DNA of 42,371 nucleotides from Oscillatoriaceae cyanobacterium Prado104 (GTDB taxonomy: Bacteria > Cyanobacteriota > Cyanobacteriia > Cyanobacteriales > Microcoleaceae), in contig JALOON010000083.1 in the NCBI GenBank assembly GCA_025454405.1, positions 1-42,371 on the forward strand, read 5' to 3'. Below are positions 24,653 through 32,493 of the stretch, one piece after another. The position numbers and the translations under genes are program-made. The notes beneath the pieces are model-generated. The model saw nothing but the letters and a program-made list of their open reading frames with translations. It ran no database searches and had not been told where the DNA came from. Numbering within the stretch: position 1 is the first letter of the stretch; each line of letters starts with the position of its first letter.

Positions 24653-27568
24653 ATGGGAGCAAGGAACACTAACCAGCTAAAAGCAGCCGCCGCAGCTAGC
24701 GAACCGATAAAAATAGGCGTGTTGCATTCGCTGACGGGCACGATGTCCATCAGCGAAATTTGTGTTAAAGACGCCACGCTGCTGGCTGTTGAGGAAATTA
24801 ACGCGGCTGGTGGAGTTCTGGGACGCCCTCTGGTAGCAGTTGTAGCTGACGGGGCAAGCGATTTGCAGGCGTTTGCTAAAGAAGCCAAGCGTTTGCTGCA
24901 GGAAGAACGGGTGGCAGCAGTATTTGGCTGCTGGACTTCCGCCAGCCGCAAAGCGGTGCTGCCGGTGTTGGAAAACTGCAATGGATTGCTGTTTTATCCT
25001 GTCCAGTACGAAGGTATCGAACAATCTCCGAATATTTTCTACACCGGTGCTGCGCCCAACCAACAGATTGTCCCCGGCGTAGATTACTTGCTGTCTTGCG
25101 GGAAGCGAAATATTTTTCTGTTGGGTTCGGATTATATTTTTCCCCGGACGGCAAATCAGATCGTGAAAGCTCAACTGGCTGCATGTGGGGGAGAGTTGGC
25201 GGGGGAAATGTACCTGCCGCTGGGTTCGATGGAAGTTGAGGAGGCGATCGAACATATTTTAGCAGTCAAGCCGGATGCGGTTCTCAACACTCTTAACGGC
25301 GATACTAATGTGGCTTTTTTCCAGCAACTGCGACAAGCCGGTTTAACTGCAAGCGAATTACCGATTGTGTCGGTCAGCGTAGCAGAAGAAGAGATCCGGG
25401 CGATCGGACCTGAAAATATTGCCGGACACTTGGTGGTTTGGAACTATTTTCAAACAGTAAATACACCAGAAAATGACAAATTTGTCAAGGCTTACAAGCA
25501 AAAATACGGAGAAAATCGCGTTACCGACGATCCGATCGAAGCTGCTTATTTTGGCGTTTACCTGTGGAAAGAAGCAGTAGAAAAAGCCGGTACGACAGAA
25601 GTGGCAAAAGTCAGAGTTGCTGCTAAAAATATCGAGTTTGCGGCCCCTGGCGGAAGAGTTAAAATAGATGCTAAAACGCAGCATACCTGGAAAACAGTGC
25701 GAATTGGTAAGGTCAAGTCAGACGGTCAAGTTGAGGAAATTTGGAATTCCGGCGCACCGGTGGAACCAGATCCGTTCCTCAAAGGCTATGCTTGGGCAGC
25801 GGCTCTTGCTCCGAGGCGCATCTCTCTGGGAACTCGGGCTTCTTTAATCGGGCTGTTCGCGATTTTGGTGACGCTCGTTTGGATGGCCGTAGGAGTGGGG
25901 TGGCTGGGTGCTGCCCAGATGAAAAGCTATTTGCTGGCTATCGGCTCGGCTTCAGATCCGGCCTCGGGGGTTTCTGAGGCAGCAATGGCCGTACTGATGG
26001 AAGAGACTCTGAGGGCGGCGAGCCGCACTCAACAATGGCTGATGGCAGCTTTGGTTTTAAGTTCGATCGCGGGCATTGTCGGCTTGGTGTCGGTGTCAAC
26101 AATTATTCGGAATCTCGGAAAGCTGCGGGAAGCCGCGCAACAGATGGCGAGCGGCGATTTTACAGTACGATCGCCCGTAGTTTCTAACGACGCGATCGGC
26201 GTGCTGTCTTCTACTCTCAATACAATGGCGCAGCAAATCAGCAGCTTGTTCAACGGCGTGGAAGTGCGCAGCCAGCAGTTAGAGGAGCGCACCCGCCAAT
26301 TGGAAGCCGCTAAGGAGGCTGCTGAAGCCGCCAACCGGGCGAAAAGCACATTTTTGGCAAATATGACCCACGAGCTGCGAACGCCCTTAAATGCGATTAT
26401 CGGCTACAGCGAGCTGCTGCAAGAAGAAGCGGAAGAACTCGGCGAGGAGGAATTTGTTTCCGATTTGGCCAGCATCAATCTCGCAGGAAAACAGTTGCTC
26501 AATCTGATTAGCGACATCCTGGATATTTCTAAAATTGAAGCCGGCAAGATGACTCTTGTTTTGGAGACTTTTGAGATATCAAGTTTAATCAATGAAGTAG
26601 TAACAACCGTGCAACCGCTGGCAGCAAAAAATGGCAATACGATTACCGTCAATTGCGACAGCAATCTCGGTACGATGTACGCCGACTCCTCGAAGGTGCG
26701 GCAAGCGCTGCTGAATTTAGCAAGCAATGCTGCTAAGTTTACCCAAGAGGGCAAAATTACGCTAAGCGTGTGGCAAGAGGACGATCGGGAATTTGCTTTT
26801 GCCAACAACTCTAACGAACAGCAAAGCCCCAACTTGAAAAATCAAAAACGCGCGATCGTCTTTCAGGTAAACGATACGGGCATTGGGCTGACAGAGGATC
26901 AGTTATTGAGACTGTTCGGGGCATTCACCCAGGCGGATGATTCGACAACTCGCAAATACGGCGGCACCGGTTTGGGGCTGACAATCAGCCGGAAGTTTTG
27001 CCAGATGATGGGCGGGGACATTAGTGTTGACAGCGAATTCGGCGTCGGTTCTACTTTTACGATCCGCTTGCCGCTGGTGGTGAAAAGCGATAAAGAAGAG
27101 GAAACAGCAGCAACCGAGGGGGAGTCAAATCCTTGTGCCGAGACGAGTAGCACCGCCAAGCCAAACCCAGAAGAAGTACGATCGGCCCCTTTGTCGATTC
27201 CCGATGCTTCTACTGTACTGGTAATTGACGACGATCCGGACGCGCGGGAGTTGGTAGTGCGCTGCTTGTCGAAACAGGGCTTTCGGGTAGAATCTTCGGC
27301 TAGCGGGCAAGCGGGACTGCAGCTAGCGAAGGAGTTGAGGCCGGATGCGATTACTCTGGATGTGATGATGCCGAGTATGGACGGCTGGGCGGTGCTTTCT
27401 GCTTTGAAAGCCGATCCGGATTTGGTTGATATTCCGGTAATTATGATGACTTTTTTGGATGACAAAGAGCGGGGTTTGGAATTGGGGGCAGCGGAGTATG
27501 TGAGGAAGCCTTTGGATTACAAGCGATTTGCGGCGATGTTGAGCAAGTACCAGCGGCCACCAAATTAA
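24653..27568 (+). CDS. Hybrid histidine kinase with an N-terminal urea/amide-type substrate-binding domain
   Basis: 971 residues. Domain 1 (about 18-375) resembles the UrtA/AmiC type of periplasmic binding protein (IKIGVLHSLTGTMSISE, GGVLGRPLVAV, VAAVFGCWTSASRKAVLPV, YPVQYEGIEQSPNIFYTGAA). Two membrane helices at about 398-418 and 462-485 enclose a short loop of about 43 residues. Then HAMP (about 486-538), coiled coil, HisKA with H573 (NMTHELRTPLN), HATPase (DTGIGLTEDQL, GGTGLGLTISR) and a receiver with D903 (TLDVMMPSMDG). It should sense a small nitrogen-containing or similar ligand and relay phosphate internally to the receiver. Oddity: no signal peptide or N-terminal helix is encoded, which would leave the binding domain in the cytoplasm. 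No transporter or output regulator is adjacent. Confidence 0.93.
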   Translation: MGARNTNQLKAAAAASEPIKIGVLHSLTGTMSISEICVKDATLLAVEEINAAGGVLGRPLVAVVADGASDLQAFAKEAKRLLQEERVAAVFGCWTSASRKAVLPVLENCNGLLFYPVQYEGIEQSPNIFYTGAAPNQQIVPGVDYLLSCGKRNIFLLGSDYIFPRTANQIVKAQLAACGGELAGEMYLPLGSMEVEEAIEHILAVKPDAVLNTLNGDTNVAFFQQLRQAGLTASELPIVSVSVAEEEIRAIGPENIAGHLVVWNYFQTVNTPENDKFVKAYKQKYGENRVTDDPIEAAYFGVYLWKEAVEKAGTTEVAKVRVAAKNIEFAAPGGRVKIDAKTQHTWKTVRIGKVKSDGQVEEIWNSGAPVEPDPFLKGYAWAAALAPRRISLGTRASLIGLFAILVTLVWMAVGVGWLGAAQMKSYLLAIGSASDPASGVSEAAMAVLMEETLRAASRTQQWLMAALVLSSIAGIVGLVSVSTIIRNLGKLREAAQQMASGDFTVRSPVVSNDAIGVLSSTLNTMAQQISSLFNGVEVRSQQLEERTRQLEAAKEAAEAANRAKSTFLANMTHELRTPLNAIIGYSELLQEEAEELGEEEFVSDLASINLAGKQLLNLISDILDISKIEAGKMTLVLETFEISSLINEVVTTVQPLAAKNGNTITVNCDSNLGTMYADSSKVRQALLNLASNAAKFTQEGKITLSVWQEDDREFAFANNSNEQQSPNLKNQKRAIVFQVNDTGIGLTEDQLLRLFGAFTQADDSTTRKYGGTGLGLTISRKFCQMMGGDISVDSEFGVGSTFTIRLPLVVKSDKEEETAATEGESNPCAETSSTAKPNPEEVRSAPLSIPDASTVLVIDDDPDARELVVRCLSKQGFRVESSASGQAGLQLAKELRPDAITLDVMMPSMDGWAVLSALKADPDLVDIPVIMMTFLDDKERGLELGAAEYVRKPLDYKRFAAMLSKYQRPPN

Positions 27569-28438
27569 TCAGTTGAGAGTTATCACCTTTAAAGCTTGGG
27601 GAATAACTCGGAATTTTGCAGGCGTGTAAGCTGTAATTTCACCATCAGTATTGATCGGACGGGGTTTGCGAGTGTATACTTCAATCTCTTGAGCGTGTAA
27701 GGTGCGAACGTTAGGCAAACTAGCATGATTTCCTTGCCTCATCGCCGGCAGCATAGCAATTATTTGCCACCAATGCTGCGTTTCCAAACTGTATAAATCC
27801 AGCCGCCGATCGTCTATGGTGGCATCCTCAGCAACAGTCATTCCCCCGCCGTAATAGCGACCGTTTCCTACAGCAATTTGAATTGTATTTACCCGAAAAG
27901 CTCGATCGTTTGCTCGAATTTCTGCTCGAAAAAGTCGCGCTTCCCAAAGTACCTGCACGGCAGTAAAAGCATAAGCAAAAATTCCCCAACGCTGCTTTAC
28001 TTCTTTAGTCAAACGCTCTGTAATTTGCACGCTCAATCCCAAACTGGCTACATTAAAAAAATGCTTGCCGTTTACCCAACCCAAGTCGATCGCCCGCACT
28101 TCTCCGCTGGCAATTACTTGACAAGCTTCGGGTAAAGATGTCGGAATTCCCAGAGTGCGAGCTAAGTCATTGGCGGTTCCCATCGGCAAAATAGCCAGCG
28201 GTAACTGAGTGTCTATCAACCCTTCGATCGCAGCATTGAGAGTCCCGTCACCGCCGCCGATGATTACTAATTCCACACGATCTTGGTAGCGCCGAATTGT
28301 ATCTGAAATTTCCAAGGGATGATTGGTAGACTCTGCGATCCACTCAAAACCAAGTGCTTGCAATTCGGTAATAGCTTGAGATAAGAGTTTTTGACCTTTG
28401 CGGGAATGCTGGTTGATTAATAGCAGAGCTTTTTTCAT
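27569..28438 (-). CDS. YegS/DAGK-type lipid kinase
   Basis: A 289-residue soluble protein of the diacylglycerol kinase catalytic family. The nucleotide-binding motif GGGDGTLNAA is at 61-70, followed by LPMGTANDLARTLGIP (about 85-100) and the C-terminal strand-rich domain with GNGRYYGGGM. These enzymes phosphorylate diacylglycerol or related lipids at the membrane. Its stop abuts the stop of the convergent hybrid kinase with no bases between. It lies 5 bases after the P-loop protein gene, so the two are probably an operon. Confidence 0.93.
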   Translation of the reverse strand: MKKALLLINQHSRKGQKLLSQAITELQALGFEWIAESTNHPLEISDTIRRYQDRVELVIIGGGDGTLNAAIEGLIDTQLPLAILPMGTANDLARTLGIPTSLPEACQVIASGEVRAIDLGWVNGKHFFNVASLGLSVQITERLTKEVKQRWGIFAYAFTAVQVLWEARLFRAEIRANDRAFRVNTIQIAVGNGRYYGGGMTVAEDATIDDRRLDLYSLETQHWWQIIAMLPAMRQGNHASLPNVRTLHAQEIEVYTRKPRPINTDGEITAYTPAKFRVIPQALKVITLN

Positions 28439-28443
28439 AGGAT

Positions 28444-28959
28444 TTAATTTTCAATTGATTCAAAAAATTTTGAAATATGCGCGCTCGATCGGATGTGATA
28501 AACTTTTTTGGTACTTTGCGCCCGATCGATATACTCGCGATATCTTGGCGTCAAATATTTGTGACACAATACAAGCGCGCGGTAACTATTAATCGAACTC
28601 TGTAATATTGGACTTTTTTCAGGCCAGCCGTCGGGCGGTTTAAAGTAACCCGTGAGGAATCGTTTAGTAACCCACCAGAAATGTAAGTAAATCGGTAAAT
28701 CGACAAAAACCAAACTATCCGCTTCATCGAGTCGCGGCCAGAGGGTTTCCATACTACCAAATCCATCAATAATCCATCGATCGCTTAGCAAAATTTCCTG
28801 ATGGGCGCGTTTGTATTCTTCATCTGGAACCTCTGCGCCTCCCGATCGATATTTAATCTTGTCTAAAATGTGAAGTGGCAAACCAGTAATTTCCGATAAT
28901 TTTTTGCTGAGAGTTGATTTACCGCCTCCAGCGTTGCCAAATACTGCTACTTTTTTCAC
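28444..28959 (-). CDS. P-loop nucleoside-kinase-like protein (adenylate kinase/topology-modulation type)
   Basis: 171 residues from a GTG start chosen because AAGGAGA lies about 7 bases upstream; the ATG at 29082 would add a Pro/Ser/Lys-rich stretch from a purine-rich repeat. The first residues are KKVAVFGNAGGGKST, a P-loop at 8-16. Further marks are DRWIIDGFGSMETLWPRLDEAD, where D-G-x-x sits in a lid/NMP-binding-like region, and LVFVDLP. Proteins annotated as adenylate-kinase-like or DNA topology modulation (FlaR) share this pattern. Substrate unknown. Operon with the lipid kinase gene downstream. Confidence 0.85.
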   Translation of the reverse strand: MKKVAVFGNAGGGKSTLSKKLSEITGLPLHILDKIKYRSGGAEVPDEEYKRAHQEILLSDRWIIDGFGSMETLWPRLDEADSLVFVDLPIYLHFWWVTKRFLTGYFKPPDGWPEKSPILQSSINSYRALVLCHKYLTPRYREYIDRAQSTKKVYHIRSSAHISKFFESIEN

Positions 28960-29188
28960 AGCTACTCTCCTTGAAATGACCGATCGCTCATGATTGGGAA
29001 GAGTGGGCGAGGTGGAGAGTGGGCGAGGGGGATATTTTTTACTTCTTCCTGCTTCCTTCTTCTTTCTTCCTTCTTCCAGCAAAATGAGTGTTGAATTAAT
29101 TGCATTAAATTAATGCTGAATTTACATTTTACCCGCCAAAATAGATTGACACAAATACCAAAAAATGGGTAATTTTAGCCAAAGCTAG

Positions 29189-30646
29189 ATGAAAAATATT
29201 TACCTCACTCCTCAAAATAGCTCAACTGAAATCATGTCAAATGTTTTAGCACAAGCACAAATGGCTGCCAATCGCCAAAACTGGTCAGAACTCGTTCAAT
29301 GCTTGCAGCAATTGCCAGTCAGCAGGCGCAAGCCTGATGCCAGACAGCAGCGGAATGTTGGCGAACAGATCGAACTGCTGCAAGAATCAGAAAATTTGGA
29401 ACTAGCAGTAAGTTTAGCAATAGAAGTCTTGGTGCGGGGAGATTTTCAAGATCGGTGGGATGTTGCTAAAGTATTGCCTAATTTTGGCACAAGGGCGATC
29501 GCACCTTTAATTGAAATTCTAGAAGACGAAGGCGCAGATCCCGAACAGCGTTGGTTTGCCACCCGCATCCTCGGAAAGTTCGATCGCCCCGAAGTAATTC
29601 TAGCTTTGGCAAAACAAGTTCAAAATCCTGATGAAGAATTGAGCCAAATTGCAGCAGACACCTTAGCCGCTGTGGGCCCGCAAGCAATCGATTCCCTAGC
29701 AAATCTGCTGCTGTTAGAAGACTCGCGGCAGTTTGCAACTGCTGCCCTCGCCCAAATTCGGCGCAGCGAAACCATCGCACCCCTGCTAAGTGTAGTTCGC
29801 GATCCGGAAGCAACGGTGCGGGCCACCGCGATCGAGGCCCTGGGCAGCTTTCACGACTCCCGCATCGGACTGGTACTGGTAGCAGCTCTCAGCGATCCCG
29901 CGACAGCAGTCAGAAAAGAAGCCGTGCGGGCCCTGGGCGTCCGTCCCTACTTAGATGCAGAATTCGATTTAGTTAAATTGCTGGCACCCCTGCTGTGGGA
30001 TATCCGTTTAGAGGTTTGCTCTTGTGCGGTTAGCGCGCTGGGGAGATTGAAAACCGATGCAGCCGCTACCGCTTTGCTGGAACTGCTGCGATCGCCTGCA
30101 ACTCCCTTTCCTTTACAAATAGAAGCAATTCGAGCTTTGGGATGGATGGAAACTGCTACTGCTTTAGACTGTTTGAAACAAATCTTAATCGATCGAGCGA
30201 GCCGAGAATTTCCACCTGGAGAATCGCCAGGTATCACCGAGCTAACTGTTAGCAAAAGCTCGATCGGTAACTCCACAAAATATACTGTTTGTCAAGAAAT
30301 TGTTACTGTTTTAGGGAGAGTTGAAAAACCGGAAATCAAAGCCCAAGCGGCTGAAATTTTAATAGATTTGCTAGAAACAGACTATCCAACATTGCAGGAC
30401 GCAGCGCTCGAACAATCTATAGCTTTAGGGTTAGGTCAATTAAGAGATATGAGAGCCCTCGACCCTCTAATTAAACTGTTAGCAATTCCCGACAACAGCA
30501 TCAGGTTGCACTGTACCGCAGCACTCAAACAGCTAAGCACCGTGCGAGCGAGACAGCAATTAGAAAATTTGGCTCAACAAAAGAATCTTAAACCTGAATT
30601 AAAACAGGGAATTGCGATCGCCCTGCAAGAATTGCTGCCAAATTAA
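29189..30646 (+). CDS. HEAT-repeat scaffold protein
   Basis: A 485-residue soluble protein made almost entirely of HEAT/PBS-lyase-like repeats of about 30 residues (for example VLPNFGTRAIAPLIEILEDE, RATAIEALGSFHDSRIGLVL, VRKEAVRALGVRPY). Such alpha-solenoids bind partner proteins; the phycobilin lyase group of cyanobacteria has similar repeats, but catalytic function cannot be claimed here. An ATG at 29234 is an alternative start; neither has a strong ribosome binding site. Standalone gene. Confidence 0.88.
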   Translation: MKNIYLTPQNSSTEIMSNVLAQAQMAANRQNWSELVQCLQQLPVSRRKPDARQQRNVGEQIELLQESENLELAVSLAIEVLVRGDFQDRWDVAKVLPNFGTRAIAPLIEILEDEGADPEQRWFATRILGKFDRPEVILALAKQVQNPDEELSQIAADTLAAVGPQAIDSLANLLLLEDSRQFATAALAQIRRSETIAPLLSVVRDPEATVRATAIEALGSFHDSRIGLVLVAALSDPATAVRKEAVRALGVRPYLDAEFDLVKLLAPLLWDIRLEVCSCAVSALGRLKTDAAATALLELLRSPATPFPLQIEAIRALGWMETATALDCLKQILIDRASREFPPGESPGITELTVSKSSIGNSTKYTVCQEIVTVLGRVEKPEIKAQAAEILIDLLETDYPTLQDAALEQSIALGLGQLRDMRALDPLIKLLAIPDNSIRLHCTAALKQLSTVRARQQLENLAQQKNLKPELKQGIAIALQELLPN

Positions 30647-31010
30647 GCAATGTCAGATCGGCTCTGTTGCCTCTAGATTGTATGTGGTGGGAGAAGGGGA
30701 GAGGGCGAGAGGATTTGACGATTGTCGATCGATTAAAGAAATATACTATTTAGGGTTTGCTGAATGAGTCTTGGAGTGGGGATAGGGAGTAGGGAGTAGT
30801 TTTTGCTTCGTTTCGCTCTACGCCGTCACTAAGATTCTGAAGTAGGCGAGAGGCTAATTAAGTTTGCAGTCAAAACTTCAGTCACGATTTAAAGTTCGAT
30901 CGAGGACTTTAGTCCTCATTACAAACCTCAGACATCATGATTCCCTGTGTGACAGAAGGCTCAAGTCCTCACTGCAAACTAACAACAATCTTTCTTTTCT
31001 TAAGATTCAA
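30647..31010. other. Intergenic region with small hairpin repeats
   Basis: 364 bases without a gene. Contains a purine-rich patch (GGGAGAAGGGGAGAGGGCGAGAGG) and a GAGGACTTTAGTCCTC hairpin at 30902-30917, whose half-motif recurs at 30970 (TCAAGTCCTCACTGCAAAC). These belong to dispersed repeats of the genome. Confidence 0.6.
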
Positions 31011-31247
31011 TTAAGCAATTCCTACCGGATTTAAAACCCTCAACTTTGAAGTTAAATTCGGATTCAAACTGGGCTTCAAAACAGGGAATTTTACCAAACT
31101 ATCCCGTTTGAGAGCGCGCTGGCCGCCACCTAAAACCATCTCCGACAAATCGGGCATTTCTTGCCAGCAGTGCGAACAGAACCAATAAACGCGATTGTGG
31201 CGAGCGTGGCGGAGTAATTGAGAGGAGCAACAAGGGCAACTATTCAT
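31011..31247 (-). CDS. Small zinc-ribbon-like conserved protein
   Basis: A 78-residue protein with CPCC at 4-7 and CSHC at 24-27 (NRVYWFCSHCWQEMP), a probable four-Cys zinc ribbon. The C-terminal part is basic and Pro/Leu-rich. It resembles a short cyanobacterial protein commonly found near response regulators, which fits the regulator about 600 bases away, but that is memory, not evidence. Function unknown; nucleic-acid or protein binding are possible. Confidence 0.8.
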   Translation of the reverse strand: MNSCPCCSSQLLRHARHNRVYWFCSHCWQEMPDLSEMVLGGGQRALKRDSLVKFPVLKPSLNPNLTSKLRVLNPVGIA

Positions 31248-31367
31248 GATTTTTTAAACCTTTTTTAAGATCTGGAGCGATAACCGAATTAACTGCAAAC
31301 TTTAACTGATGCCGATCGCGTCTCTGCTACAGACACCATCACTAAAAAAACCGCCAATAAGATTGTT

Positions 31368-31586
31368 CTACTCCCAACTTTGACTGCCTTCCAAGTAGAG
31401 CTTATTCAAACTCAACAGCAGTACGACAATAGCGAGCTGAACGCTCCAAGGCGCCCAAGAAAACCCCCAAATAAAGCAACCCATTCCCGCAAAAACAAAA
31501 AGTACAAAAATAGCCCGAGAGGTTTGCCAGTAGAGCCAGACGGCTGCCAGAGAAGCTATCAGTAACAAAATATAAGCTGAGGGCAT
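31368..31586 (-). CDS. Small two-helix membrane protein
   Basis: About 72 residues with hydrophobic segments at about 3-18 (AYILLLIASLAAVWLYW) and 24-57 (IFVLFVFAGMGCFIWGFSW and SVQLAIVVLLLS). GGGAG stands immediately before an ATG at 31595 but 9 bases before the ATG at 31586, so the latter is the likelier start. No family recognised. It is co-directional with the zinc-ribbon gene 120 bases downstream. Confidence 0.7.
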   Translation of the reverse strand: MPSAYILLLIASLAAVWLYWQTSRAIFVLFVFAGMGCFIWGFSWAPWSVQLAIVVLLLSLNKLYLEGSQSWE

Positions 31587-31736
31587 AGCGGTCATCTCCC
31601 AAGGTTTTTACGCAAGCCAGGATCGATCCCTGACGTTGTGCCTAAATTAAAACAAAAAACTGAAGAACTTATGAAGACATGGAAGTTGTCACAAAAAGTA
31701 AAATACTACCGCCAGCTTATATTTGCAGTAACAGAT

Positions 31737-31872
31737 CGAGTGGCAATAATTTGTTTTTAAAGCTACAGATTAAAGGGCGATCGGCTATTCTCAATCCACA
31801 TAAAAACAGAGCGAGCGGCAATAATTTGTTTTTAAAGCTACAGAATTCAGGGCGATCGGCTATTCTCGATCC
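31737..31872. repeat. Imperfect 75-bp direct repeat overlapping the 3' end of the response regulator
   Basis: Units at about 31737-31797 and 31812-31872 share AATAATTTGTTTTTAAAGCT and GGCGATCGGCTATTCTC. The second copy covers the stop codon and last codons of the receiver gene, so the first looks like a decayed tandem duplicate of that gene end. Confidence 0.85.
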
Positions 31873-32252
31873 CAGCCTAAAACGCGCGCCACTTGACTTG
31901 CCAAAGACAGGGGTTCAAAAGGCTTAGCAATCACGCTCGCCACTCCCAACTCGGCAAACATCCGCCTGTCGCTAGCCAAAGCCTTAGCCGTCAGCAAAAT
32001 AACCGGAATGTGTTGCGTAGCAATATTAGCTTGCAACTGCTGAAAAGTAGTAGGTCCGTCTTGATCGGGCATCATCACATCCAAGAGAATCGCATCGGGC
32101 TGTTCGGCAAGAGCCTTAGCCACACCTTCCCTACCCGAGCTCGCTGTCAGAACTTCCCAGCCTCCCACCACCTCAAGGCTGACTTGAGCCACTTCTCGAA
32201 TATCTTCCGCATCGTCAATCACCAAAATGCGCTTGGCAGTCAAAATCAACAT
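31860..32252 (-). CDS. Single-domain response regulator (CheY-like receiver)
   Basis: A 130-residue receiver domain with every key residue: acidic pair D13-D14, phosphoacceptor D58 (LLDVMMPDQDG), T88 (LLTAKA) and K110 (IAKPFEP). No output domain, so it must act by protein contact or phosphotransfer. The adjacent PAS histidine kinase, co-directional and about 240 bases upstream, is an obvious candidate partner; it lacks its own C-terminal receiver. Confidence 0.95.
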   Translation of the reverse strand: MLILTAKRILVIDDAEDIREVAQVSLEVVGGWEVLTASSGREGVAKALAEQPDAILLDVMMPDQDGPTTFQQLQANIATQHIPVILLTAKALASDRRMFAELGVASVIAKPFEPLSLASQVARVLGWDRE

Positions 32253-32493
32253 CTTTTTTAGAAATGAGAAATTATTTTCAGGCTAGATCCAAAATGTGAA
32301 TGTTTTGTAAAGCAAAGTGTTTTGCCCGATCGAACTTTATACCATTTTCGATCTTCGATTTTAAATTACTGGCAGCGTAACGGTTTAAAGCTTGTATTGA
32401 GTTGCATTCTTTTCGGGAAGCGGTATTGTATTAAGTTTTGAACTCTTTAAGAGCCCGCACTGGATGCGCGCCAGCAAACGGTGCGAGAAGATG

